Source: Nocardioides pini (GTDB lineage: Bacteria; Actinomycetota; Actinomycetes; Propionibacteriales; Nocardioidaceae). From it: a DNA stretch of 64,000 bases. The stretch covers positions 678,770 to 742,769 of the forward strand of contig NZ_JAPPUX010000002.1 in the NCBI RefSeq assembly GCF_026712185.1, written 5' to 3'. Positions 41,430 through 49,238 of the stretch are shown here, one piece after another (the stretch's first letter is position 1; each line of letters begins with the position of its first letter). The notes under the pieces are model-generated. The model saw only the letters and a program-made list of their open reading frames with translations, was not told the DNA's origin and searched no databases. A program made the position numbers and the translations under genes.

Positions 41430-42881
41430 TCAGGCGAGCCGGAACTCCACCGTTCGCGTCGTCGGGTCGGCGGCCGCCAGCTCCACGGTGACCTCCTCGC
41501 CGAGGGGGAGGTCGGAGCTGCTGACGACCGATGCCTCGATGGCGGGGTCCTGGATGGTGACGTCGCCCTTCTGCCTGCTCTTGTCGTCGAGGTCGACGAC
41601 GACGGCGGGGAAGCGCTCGCCCACGCGGTCGTGGAGCAGCTCGGCCTCGCAGAGGTCGACGACGGCGTTCTCGTAGCGGTTGGCCCGGCGGCCCGACTCG
41701 GCCATCGTGTCGGGGAGCCCGGCCATCGCCTCGACGACCCACGACGGTACGTCGGTGCCGGCGCACAGCGCGACGCAGATCTCGCCGGCGTAGCGGTCGG
41801 CGAGCCGGCGCAGCGGCGCCGTGACGTGGGCGTACTCCGAGGCGAGCGCGGAGTGCTGGGCCTGGTCGGGCAGCTCACCGTTGAAGGCGACGTAGCCCGC
41901 GCCGCGCAGCAGCCGCGTGCACGCGACGATCATCGCCGCGTGGGTCGGCTTCGACGGGTCGAGCGTGCGGATGAAGTCGGGGTAGAGCTGCTCGGCGGGC
42001 CACGAGATGCCGAGGGCGCGGGCGGTGCGGTGCAGCCGTTGCACGTCCCGCGGGTCGGCCGGCGGCAGGGTGCGGAGGATGCCGACGCGGGCGTAGACCA
42101 TCAGCGAGGCGGCGCCCATCCCGGTGAGGAGCGAGATCTGGGCGTTCCAGGTCTCGACGGGCGTCAGCCGCCGGAACTCCAGCTCCCAGTGCCCGTCGCC
42201 GGTCTCGACGAGCTCCTGCTCGGGCAGCGGCAGCGAGACGCCGCCGCGGGCCGCCTCGCGGGCGAGGCGGAGCTCGCCCACCTCCTTGAGCAGGCCGATG
42301 AGCTCGTCGGCCCTCCCGGCGTCGAGGTCGGCCTGCACGCCCTCGTACGACAGCTTGGCCCGCGAGCGCACCAGCGCGCGCTCGACCTCGACGTCGGTGC
42401 CCTCGCCCGTCTCGTCGACCTTGATCGTCCACAGCAGCGCCGGGCGCACCTCGTCGGGCAGCAACGACGCGGCGCCCTCGCTCAGCACCGTCGGATGGAG
42501 CGGGATCTTGGAGTCGGCGCCGTAGAGCGTCTCGCCGCGGCGGTTGGCCTCGACGTCGACCGGGTCGCCCGGCGTGACGAACGCGGCCACGTCGGCGATC
42601 GCGTAGTGCACGACGTAGCCGTCGCCCGACCGCTCGATGTGCATCGCCTGGTCGAGGTCACGGGCCGACTCGGGGTCGATCGTGACGAACGGGATGTCCG
42701 TCCGGTCGAGCTCCGGCAGCCGGGGCGCCGCGGCCGCCGCGGCCGCGGCCCGCTCGACGGACTCGGGGAAGGTCGGCGTGACCTCGAGCTCCGCCTGGAT
42801 CGCGGCGATGCCGTCGCGCATCTCCTGGGCCGTCACGCTGTCCCCGCTGGAGCGGACCTTCACCACACGGTTGCTGGGCAT
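41430..42881 (-). CDS. RNB-domain exoribonuclease (RNase II/R family)
   Basis: A 483-residue 3'-to-5' exoribonuclease core. The catalytic motif is D-I-P-F-V-T-I-D-P-E-S-A-R-D-L-D-Q-A-M, with the Asp cluster intact. Further family blocks are V-H-Y-A-I-A-D-V-A-A-F-V, N-R-R-G-E-T-L-Y, Y-A-H-V-T-A-P-L-R-R-L-A-D-R-Y and A-N-R-Y-E-N. It lacks a clear N-terminal cold-shock domain pair and S1 domain, so it is shorter than E. coli RNase II or R, as is normal for actinobacterial members. It is divergent from yaaA. Confidence 0.95.
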   Translation of the reverse strand: MPSNRVVKVRSSGDSVTAQEMRDGIAAIQAELEVTPTFPESVERAAAAAAAAPRLPELDRTDIPFVTIDPESARDLDQAMHIERSGDGYVVHYAIADVAAFVTPGDPVDVEANRRGETLYGADSKIPLHPTVLSEGAASLLPDEVRPALLWTIKVDETGEGTDVEVERALVRSRAKLSYEGVQADLDAGRADELIGLLKEVGELRLAREAARGGVSLPLPEQELVETGDGHWELEFRRLTPVETWNAQISLLTGMGAASLMVYARVGILRTLPPADPRDVQRLHRTARALGISWPAEQLYPDFIRTLDPSKPTHAAMIVACTRLLRGAGYVAFNGELPDQAQHSALASEYAHVTAPLRRLADRYAGEICVALCAGTDVPSWVVEAMAGLPDTMAESGRRANRYENAVVDLCEAELLHDRVGERFPAVVVDLDDKSRQKGDVTIQDPAIEASVVSSSDLPLGEEVTVELAAADPTTRTVEFRLA

Positions 42882-42932
42882 GTCCCGACCCTAGCCGTGG
42901 TGCGGACACCCCTGCTGCCTACGCTTGCGCGC

Positions 42933-43712
42933 GTGCTGATCCTCCTGCCGCCCAGCGAGGGCAAGACCGCTCCCCGTCGCGGCAAGGCCCTCGACCTCGG
43001 CTCGCTGTCGTCGCCGTCCCTCACCGCGACCCGGGCGACCCTCCTGGAGTCGCTGGTGCGGCTGTGCGGCGACGACGAGGACAAGGCCGCCGCCGTGCTC
43101 GGCCTGGGTCCCGCCCAGCGGGACCTGGTGCACCGCAACTCCGTCCTCGAGGACGCGCCGACGGCCCGCGCCGACGCCATCTACACCGGCGTGCTCTACG
43201 ACGCCCTCGGCTTCGACACCCTCTCCCCCGCGGCCCGGCGCCGCGCCACCGCACGGGTGGCGATCACCAGCTCGCTCTTCGGCATCGTGCGCCCCGGTGA
43301 CCGGATCCCGGCCTACCGGCTCTCCGGTGACGCCACGCTCCCCGGCACCGGATCGGTCGCCGGAGCGTGGCGCGAGGTCCTCGGCGCGGCCGTCACGGAT
43401 GCGGTCGGCCGCGGGCTGCTCGTCGACCTCCGCTCGGGGACGTACGCCGCCTTCTGGCGGCCTGACGTCTCGCTGGCCCGCCGCGTCGCGACCGTGCGCG
43501 TGCTCCACGAGTCGGCCGGCAAGCGGTCGGTCGTGAGCCACTTCAACAAGGCGACCAAGGGCCGCATCGTGCGCGCGCTGCTCGAGGACGGTGCCGATCC
43601 CCGCACCCCTCAGGCGCTCGCCGACACCCTCACCCGGCTCGGCTGGACCGTCGAGGTCGGCGAGCCGACGTCGAAGGGCACCCAGCTCGACGTCATCGTC
43701 ACCGAGGTCTGA
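42933..43712 (+). CDS. yaaA: YaaA-family peroxide stress protein
   Basis: A 259-residue member of the YaaA/DUF328 family. It opens L-I-L-L-P-P-S-E-G-K and has I-Y-T-G-V-L-Y-D-A-L-G-F-D-T-L and V-V-S-H-F-N-K-A-T-K-G-R, both family markers. In E. coli, YaaA limits free iron and DNA damage under peroxide stress. GTG at 42933 is close to the divergent RNB start, with 51 bases between; no strong ribosome binding site is seen, so it may be leaderless. Confidence 0.92.
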   Translation: MLILLPPSEGKTAPRRGKALDLGSLSSPSLTATRATLLESLVRLCGDDEDKAAAVLGLGPAQRDLVHRNSVLEDAPTARADAIYTGVLYDALGFDTLSPAARRRATARVAITSSLFGIVRPGDRIPAYRLSGDATLPGTGSVAGAWREVLGAAVTDAVGRGLLVDLRSGTYAAFWRPDVSLARRVATVRVLHESAGKRSVVSHFNKATKGRIVRALLEDGADPRTPQALADTLTRLGWTVEVGEPTSKGTQLDVIVTEV

Positions 43713-43718
43713 GCGGAG

Positions 43719-43759
43719 CGTGGAAGTTCGAGGTCACCAGGTGGCTCGGACCTTCCACG
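43719..43759. terminator. Convergent hairpin after yaaA
   Basis: CGTGGAAGTTCGAG pairs with CTCGGACCTTCCACG with a bulge, eight bases past the yaaA stop. No T-run. Confidence 0.5.
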
Positions 43760-43770
43760 ATCCAGCGGCG

Positions 43771-43790
43771 GTCACCGGATATCCGGTGAC
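43771..43790. repeat. Perfect 20-bp palindrome
   Basis: GTCACCGGATATCCGGTGAC is exactly self-complementary. It lies between the yaaA hairpin and the stop of the convergent FUSC gene. It could be a terminator stem or a dimeric protein site. Confidence 0.6.
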
Positions 43791-43823
43791 TCGCGGCCGG
43801 CGGGACCGGAGCAGACGCCAGCC

Positions 43824-44918
43824 CTAGCGGAGCGGGATCACGTCGGTCGCCTCGAGCGGGTCCATCCCGCACAGCGCCAGCATGTCCGCGACGATCGAGC
43901 GCACCTGGGCCAGGATCACCTCGGCGGACAGGTCGTCGCTGTGCTCGACCTCGGCCGTGGCGCGTCCGAGGGCGATGAGGTCGTCGATGACCGCCACCGC
44001 CATCCGGTTGGCGACCAGCTCGTCGGCGACCCGCTCCGAGAGGTCCGCCAGGTCCCGCATCAGGGAGGCGTACGACGCCGGCACGGGCTCGCGGCGGTAG
44101 CAGGCCACGGCGACCCGGCGCACGACGACGCGGGTGTTGCGCAGGGCCACGTCGAGCGGCTCGACGAGCTCGGCGAGCTGGCGCTGGTGCTCGCCGTGCC
44201 GTCGCCGGAACGGCGAGGAGCTCACGACCGACAACCCCTCCGACGACGCCGCCCGCAGCTCGGCGATGAGTGCGTCGGTCGACCGGGCGTCACGCAGCAC
44301 GGCCAGCGCCTTGTCGACGTCTCCGTCACCCAGGCGGTCGGCGGACGAGCGCAGCAGCTCGGCGATCTTGCGCACCACCACGGCCGCCTGGTCGCGCGGC
44401 TTGCGCAGCGGCGCGCGCGGGACGACGGTCGCCGCCACGAGCGCCACCGACCCGCCGATGATCGCGTCGGTCCAGCGGAGGAAGGCGTCACCGGGGGCGG
44501 GCGCCAGGGCCGCGACCACGATCCCCTGCACGGCGGCCTGGATGACCATGATCTGCCCGGCGTCGAGCAGCAGCGCGATCGACATGCCGGCGGCCACGAT
44601 GACCGTGATCTGCCACCCGCCCGAGCCGATGAGGTGCGTCGCCGCGTCGCCGAGGAAGACGCCGAGGGCCACGCCGACGGTGACCTCCGCGACCCGGCGC
44701 TGGCGCTGGCCGTAGGACATCCCGAGCGACACCACGGCGGCGATCGGCGCGAAGAACGGCAGCCGGTGACCGAACACGTCGGCCGCCAGCCACCAGGCGA
44801 CGCCGGCGGCGACCGCGCACTGGCCGATCACCCAGCCCTTGGACCGCAGCCGGGCCACCCGGGCGCGCAGCGACGTACGGCTGCGCTCCGCGACGAGCTC
44901 CGCGTCGATGAACCGCAC
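43824..44918 (-). CDS. FUSC-family (aromatic acid exporter-like) membrane protein
   Basis: A 364-residue protein. Residues 25-165 contain about six helices with the FUSC pattern R-L-P-F-F-A-P-I-A-A-V-V-S-L-G-M-S-Y-G-Q-R and R-V-A-E-V-T-V-G-V-A-L-G-V-F-L-G-D. The C-terminal about 190 residues are soluble and helical, ending with A-L-C-G-M-D-P-L-E. GTG at 44918. A second FUSC-type gene lies at the window's left end. Substrate unknown. Confidence 0.9.
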   Translation of the reverse strand: MRFIDAELVAERSRTSLRARVARLRSKGWVIGQCAVAAGVAWWLAADVFGHRLPFFAPIAAVVSLGMSYGQRQRRVAEVTVGVALGVFLGDAATHLIGSGGWQITVIVAAGMSIALLLDAGQIMVIQAAVQGIVVAALAPAPGDAFLRWTDAIIGGSVALVAATVVPRAPLRKPRDQAAVVVRKIAELLRSSADRLGDGDVDKALAVLRDARSTDALIAELRAASSEGLSVVSSSPFRRRHGEHQRQLAELVEPLDVALRNTRVVVRRVAVACYRREPVPASYASLMRDLADLSERVADELVANRMAVAVIDDLIALGRATAEVEHSDDLSAEVILAQVRSIVADMLALCGMDPLEATDVIPLR

Positions 44919-44932
44919 GACGCGTCAGCTCC

Positions 44933-45673
44933 TCAGAGGCCGGACTCGTCGGTGCGCACCAGGATGCGCTGGCACTCCTCGCACCGGATGACCTCGTCGG
45001 CGGGAGCGGAGCGGATCCGGGCCAGCTCGGAGGCGTCGAGGGTCATGTTGCAGCCGCCGCACTGGCGGGCCCGGAGCAGCGCGGCGCCGATGCCCTTCTG
45101 CTCGCGCAGCCGCTCGTAGAGCGCCACCAGGTCGTCCGGCAGGTCCTCGGTCGCCGGCCCGCGCGCGGCCGACACCTCGTCGAGCGAGCGATCGATCCCG
45201 GCCCGCTTCTCGTCGCGCGCCGCGACCAGCTCGGCCAGCCGCGCGTCGATGTCGTCGGCACGGATGCCGAGGCCGTCGAGGACCTGCTGGGCCTCCTCGA
45301 GCTTCTCCATCACCTCGAGCTCGGCGTCCTCGAGCGTCGAGATCCGGCGCTCGAGCGAGACGAGCTCGTGCTGCATCCGCTCGAGGTCCTTGGGGTTGGT
45401 GATCTGCCCGCTGTCCATGCGGGTGCGGTCGCGCTCGCGGCGGGCCTTGACCTGCTCGACCTCACGGTCGGCCCTCGTCTGCTCGACGGTGAGGTCGTCG
45501 ACGACGATGCGCGCGTCGCGCACGCGGTCGGTCAGCTCGGTGCGCTCCGCCTCCAGGGCACTGATCTCGGCCAGCTCGGGGAGGTGGCTGCGCTGGTGGC
45601 GCAGCTGGGCGGCGCGCGAGTCGAGCTCGGCGACGTCGAGGAGCGCGAGCTGGTGGGTGGGATCGGCCTTCAA
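44933..45673 (-). CDS. Coiled-coil protein with C-terminal C4 zinc ribbon (CT398/CdsZ-like)
   Basis: A 246-residue protein: a long coiled-coil hairpin (about residues 10-180, rich in heptads of Glu, Arg and Leu) followed by a zinc ribbon, C-G-G-C-N-M-T-L and C-E-E-C-Q-R-I-L. TTG at 45673 is preferred because GGAGAG is well placed; a longer frame reaching 45742 has no good start. In Actinobacteria it commonly sits next to the Nif3-like gene, as here. Roles proposed for the family include scaffolding in secretion or envelope complexes; none is proven here. Confidence 0.88.
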   Translation of the reverse strand: MKADPTHQLALLDVAELDSRAAQLRHQRSHLPELAEISALEAERTELTDRVRDARIVVDDLTVEQTRADREVEQVKARRERDRTRMDSGQITNPKDLERMQHELVSLERRISTLEDAELEVMEKLEEAQQVLDGLGIRADDIDARLAELVAARDEKRAGIDRSLDEVSAARGPATEDLPDDLVALYERLREQKGIGAALLRARQCGGCNMTLDASELARIRSAPADEVIRCEECQRILVRTDESGL

Positions 45674-45711
45674 CGGCTCTCCTGCTTCGACATTCGTGGG
45701 GATTCGGGGGA

Positions 45712-46830
45712 TCAGTGGCGGAACGTCCACGGGTCGGTGCACCGCGTGCTGACCCGGGTCTCGACCCTATCGCCCAGCTCCCGGCGCAGCCGAGCCTCCA
45801 CCGCCGGCAGCCAGGTCCACTCGGCCGCCCAGTGCGCGACGTCGACCAGCGCGGGGCCGCCGTGCTCGAGGAACTCGGCCGCCCTGTGGTGACGGAGGTC
45901 GCTCGTGACGTAGACGTCGACGTCGCTGTGGGCGAGCTCGTCGAGCAGGAAGTCGCCCGCCCCGCCGCACACGGCCACCGTGCGCACCCGCCGCTGCGGG
46001 TCGCCGGCGACGCGTACGCCGTGCGCGGTCGCCGGCAGTGCCCCCGCGACCCGCGCGGCGAGCTGCTCGAGCGTCATCTCCTCGACCGTGCCGATCCGGC
46101 CGGTGCCGGTCGACGCCAGTCCCGGGTCGGCCAGCGGGACCACGTCGAAGGCCGGTTCCTCGTAGGGGTGCGCCGCCAGCAGCGCCCGCACCACCGCCGT
46201 ACGGCGACCGCGCGGCACGACCGCCTCGACCCGTGCCTCCTCGACCACCTCGAGGTCGCCGACCGCCCCGATCGCCGGCGAGGCACCCTCGAGCGGACGG
46301 AACCGTCCCTCGCCCGCGGAGGTCCAGGTGCACGAGTCGTAGTCCCCCAGCCGGCCCGCGCCCGCCTCGGTCATCGCCGCGCGGACGACCTCCGCCGAGT
46401 CGACCGGGACGAAGACCACCACCTTGTCGAGCGGTCCGGCGGGTGCCGGCCGGATCGGTGCGAGGTCGGTCAGCCCCAGCGCCAGCGCGAGCGACTCCGA
46501 CACCCCGGACACCGCCTGGTCGGCGTTGGTGTGGGCGGCCAGCAGCGCGCAGCCGCCGGCCGTCAGGGTGTGGAGCGTGCGGCCCTTCGGCGTGTCCGCG
46601 GCGACCGAGCTGACGGGGGTGAGGAACAGCGGGTGGTGCACGACGAGCAGGTCGGCGCCCCACTCCACTGCCTCACGGGCGACCTCGACGGTCGGGTCGA
46701 CGGCGAACATCACGCGTGCGACGTCGGCCGACGGGTCCCCGGACACCAGGCCGACGGCGTCCCACGAGTCCGCCGTCGCGGGCGGGTACCAGGCGTGCAG
46801 CAGGTCGACGACGTCGGCGAGGCTCGGCAT
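45712..46830 (-). CDS. Nif3-like dinuclear metal centre protein
   Basis: A 372-residue Nif3/YqfO-type protein. Metal ligands appear in L-L-V-V-H-H-P-L-F, A-A-H-T-N-A-D and, after an inserted domain of about 110 residues, V-D-V-A-H-W-A-A-E. The insertion (P-L-D-K-V-V-V-F-V-P to A-H-P-Y-E-E-P-A-F) is the YqfO/CutA-like domain seen in longer family members. These form hexameric rings; proposed roles include GTP cyclohydrolase I type 2, but activity is disputed. The start is ATG at 46830. Confidence 0.93.
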   Translation of the reverse strand: MPSLADVVDLLHAWYPPATADSWDAVGLVSGDPSADVARVMFAVDPTVEVAREAVEWGADLLVVHHPLFLTPVSSVAADTPKGRTLHTLTAGGCALLAAHTNADQAVSGVSESLALALGLTDLAPIRPAPAGPLDKVVVFVPVDSAEVVRAAMTEAGAGRLGDYDSCTWTSAGEGRFRPLEGASPAIGAVGDLEVVEEARVEAVVPRGRRTAVVRALLAAHPYEEPAFDVVPLADPGLASTGTGRIGTVEEMTLEQLAARVAGALPATAHGVRVAGDPQRRVRTVAVCGGAGDFLLDELAHSDVDVYVTSDLRHHRAAEFLEHGGPALVDVAHWAAEWTWLPAVEARLRRELGDRVETRVSTRCTDPWTFRH

Positions 46831-46839
46831 GCGCGCAGG

Positions 46840-48372
46840 CTAGTTCACCTGCCGCGCCTGCCCCTCCCAGTAGGGCTGGCGCAGCTTGAACTTCTGCAGC
46901 TTGCCGGTCGCCGTGCGGGCCAGCTCGTCGCGGAACTCGATCGACGTCGGCGCCTTGTAGCCGGCCGCCTTGTCCTTGCACCACGCGATCAGCTCGGCCT
47001 CGTCCGCGGTGGCGCCCTCGGCGAGCACGACGAGCGCCTTGATCGTCTCGCCCCACTTGTCGCTCGGCACGCCGATGACCGCGACCTCGGCCACCGCCGG
47101 GTGCGAGAACAGCACGTCCTCGACCTCGATCGAGGACACGTTCTCGCCGCCGGTGATGATGACGTCCTTCTTGCGGTCGCTGATCGTGAGGTAGCCGTCG
47201 TCGCCGATCACGCCACCGTCGCCGGTGTGGAACCACCCGTCGACGAGTGCCTTCTCGGTCTCGTCGGGCCGCTCCCAGTAGCCCTCCAGGATGACGTTGG
47301 AGCGCGCCAGCACCTCGCCGTGCTCGTCGGTCCGCAGCCGTACGCCGAGGGCCGGCGCCCCGGCCCGCACCAGCTTGGCCGCGCGCTCCTCCGCGGGCAG
47401 GTCGTCCCACTCGGCGCGGCTGCGGTTGACCGTCAGCAGCGGCGAGGTCTCGGTGAGGCCGTAGATCTGGACGAACTCCCAGCCGAGCTCCTCCTCGACC
47501 CGCACGACCGTCTTCGTGGGCGGCGGCGCGCCCGCCATGATGATCCGCACGCGGTCGCGCCCGGGGATCTCGCCGTCCCAGTCCTGGGCGGCCTCCAGCA
47601 CCGCGGCCGCCACGGCCGGAGCCGCGCACATCACGGTGACACCGTGCTGCTCGACCCGCCGCAGGATCTCGGCCCCGTCGACCTTGCGCAGCACCACCTG
47701 CGGCACGCCGAGGCCGGTCATCGCGAACGGCATGCCCCAGCCGTTGGCGTGGAACATCGGCAGCGTGTGGAGGTAGACGTCGCGGTCGCTCACCCCGGCG
47801 TGGAGGCCGAAGGTCAGCGCGTTGGTCCAGAGGTTGCGGTGGGTCAGCTGGACCCCCTTGGGCCGGGCGGTCGTGCCCGAGGTGTAGTTGATCGTGGCCG
47901 TCGCGTTCTCGTCCGGCTCCCACGGCCGCGGCTCCGAGCCGGGCGCGGCGAACATCGACTCGTCCTCGCCGAGCACGAAGGTGTGCTCGACGTCGACGTC
48001 CTTGAGCGACTCCGCGAGCTCCGGGTCGACGTAGAGCACCCGGGCGCCGGAGTGGGACACGATGTAGGCGATCTCGTCGGGCCGCAGCCGGAAGTTGATC
48101 GGCACCAGCACCCGCCCGGACCCGCAGACACCGAAGAACGACGTCAGCAGGCGGGAGGAGTTGTGACTGATGATCGCGACCCGGTCGCCGACCTCCAGCC
48201 CCAGCTCGTCGAGCCTCGCCGACTGCCGGCGCGACAGCTCGTACGCCTCGGCGTAGGTGAGGGTGCCCAGCGACGGCGCTGGCTGGTCGGGCTCGTCGAT
48301 GAACCCGGGGCGTCCGCCATAGACGGCCGCAGCGCGCTCGATGAAGTCGGTGACGCTGAAGGGGACGATCAT
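46840..48372 (-). CDS. AMP-dependent acyl-CoA synthetase/ligase
   Basis: A 510-residue ANL-superfamily enzyme. Markers are the P-loop Y-T-S-G-T-T-A-R-P-K-G, motif A-G-A-P-P-P, Y-G-L-T-E-T-S-P, W-F-H-T-G-D-G-G-V and the C-terminal Lys in R-T-A-T-G-K-L-Q-K. It activates a carboxylic acid to its adenylate and CoA thioester, most like medium/long-chain fatty acyl ligases; the acid is unknown. ATG at 48372 is the start. The open frame upstream reads through a tRNA and is not coding. Confidence 0.94.
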   Translation of the reverse strand: MIVPFSVTDFIERAAAVYGGRPGFIDEPDQPAPSLGTLTYAEAYELSRRQSARLDELGLEVGDRVAIISHNSSRLLTSFFGVCGSGRVLVPINFRLRPDEIAYIVSHSGARVLYVDPELAESLKDVDVEHTFVLGEDESMFAAPGSEPRPWEPDENATATINYTSGTTARPKGVQLTHRNLWTNALTFGLHAGVSDRDVYLHTLPMFHANGWGMPFAMTGLGVPQVVLRKVDGAEILRRVEQHGVTVMCAAPAVAAAVLEAAQDWDGEIPGRDRVRIIMAGAPPPTKTVVRVEEELGWEFVQIYGLTETSPLLTVNRSRAEWDDLPAEERAAKLVRAGAPALGVRLRTDEHGEVLARSNVILEGYWERPDETEKALVDGWFHTGDGGVIGDDGYLTISDRKKDVIITGGENVSSIEVEDVLFSHPAVAEVAVIGVPSDKWGETIKALVVLAEGATADEAELIAWCKDKAAGYKAPTSIEFRDELARTATGKLQKFKLRQPYWEGQARQVN

Positions 48373-48500
48373 GCGCCCACTGTGGCACGCGCCATCCGGG
48401 GCGGCGAGAGGTCGGAGGCGGGGTGCGACGGACGGTGCGTGGACGTCGACGAGCGGACGACGGGAGACGTCTGACGGGGCTCCCGCCGAGCGGGGAAGGG

Positions 48501-48572
48501 TGCGTCGGGACGGTTTCGAACCGCCGACCGCTCGGGTGTAAACCGAGTGCTCTACCGCTGAGCTACCGACGC
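48501..48572 (-). tRNA. tRNA-Val (anticodon UAC)
   Basis: On the minus strand a 72-nt cloverleaf is seen. The acceptor GCGTCGG/CCGACGC plus A, D-loop TAGCTCAGCGGTAGAGC, anticodon arm CTCGG-TTTACAC-CCGAG (anticodon TAC) and T-arm with GGTTCGAAACC are all present. No CCA is encoded. Confidence 0.96.
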
Positions 48573-48638
48573 GCAGGGGCACACACTACGGGACCGCGGA
48601 CCCGGCCCGGCGCGGGCGTCGACCTGGCCCGGAAATGA

Positions 48639-48676
48639 GTTGAACCGCTGGCGTCTCGGGTCACCAGCGGTTCAAC
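48639..48676 (-). terminator. Hairpin after peroxiredoxin gene
   Basis: GTTGAACCGCTGG and CCAGCGGTTCAAC form a perfect 13-bp stem with a 12-base loop. On the minus strand it follows the peroxiredoxin stop by about 77 bases and is followed by TCATTTCC, so a terminator is likely. Confidence 0.7.
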
Positions 48677-48752
48677 AAGAAGAAGATTACACCTCGCCCC
48701 AAACGGCGGTGAGGATTCGCGAAAATCGACCCGCATCGGTCTAGACCACCAC

Positions 48753-49238
48753 TCAGACGAGGTGCGTCTCGAGCGCCGCGTGGAGCTCGCGGAGGTGCTC
48801 CTCGAGGTCCCGGCCGTCGGGGTTCGCGTTGTGCACCGACCAGCGCAGGCGGCCCTCGCGGTCGACGACGTAGGACGAGCGCCGCGGGGCGCCCTTGACC
48901 TCGTCGAACACCTCGTAGGCCCGGGAGACGGCGCCGTGGGGCCACCAGTCCGAGAGCAGCGGGAAGTTGAGTCCCTCGGCCTCGGCGAAGGTGCGCAGGG
49001 CGTAGATCGAGTCGCACGACACGGCCAGGACCTCGGTGTCGAAGGTGAGGAACTCGTCGAGCCGGTCACGCACCCCCGACAGCTCGCCCGTGCACACGCC
49101 GGTGAAGGCGAACGGGAAGAACATCAGCACGACCGCCTTGCGGCCCCGGAAGTCGCCGAGCCGGACGTCCTGGCCGAACTGGTCGCGGAGCGTGAAGTCG
49201 GGTGCCTCGTCGCCGATGCGCAGTCCCTTGCCCGTCAC
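48753..49238 (-). CDS. Peroxiredoxin, AhpE-type
   Basis: A 161-residue thioredoxin-fold peroxidase. It reads I-G-D-E-A-P-D-F-T-L-R-D-Q-F-G, then the active site F-P-F-A-F-T-G-V-C-T-G-E-L with the peroxidatic Cys (P-x3-T/V-x2-C pattern) and a downstream Arg. No resolving Cys near the C-terminus is evident, which fits one-Cys AhpE enzymes recycled by mycoredoxin/mycothiol. GTG at 49238 overlaps the CoA-ligase stop, so it is the last gene of a coupled trio. Confidence 0.94.
   Translation of the reverse strand: MTGKGLRIGDEAPDFTLRDQFGQDVRLGDFRGRKAVVLMFFPFAFTGVCTGELSGVRDRLDEFLTFDTEVLAVSCDSIYALRTFAEAEGLNFPLLSDWWPHGAVSRAYEVFDEVKGAPRRSSYVVDREGRLRWSVHNANPDGRDLEEHLRELHAALETHLV

Noticed and set aside
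45715..48474. 919-codon plus-strand frame opposite the Nif3-like and acyl-CoA ligase genes
   Set aside because: Antisense shadow of two well-supported genes; composition is typical of high-GC non-coding frames.
48373..48582. N-terminal extension of the acyl-CoA ligase upstream of 48372
   Set aside because: The extension is a translation of tRNA-Val and its flank; ATG at 48372 begins the real enzyme.
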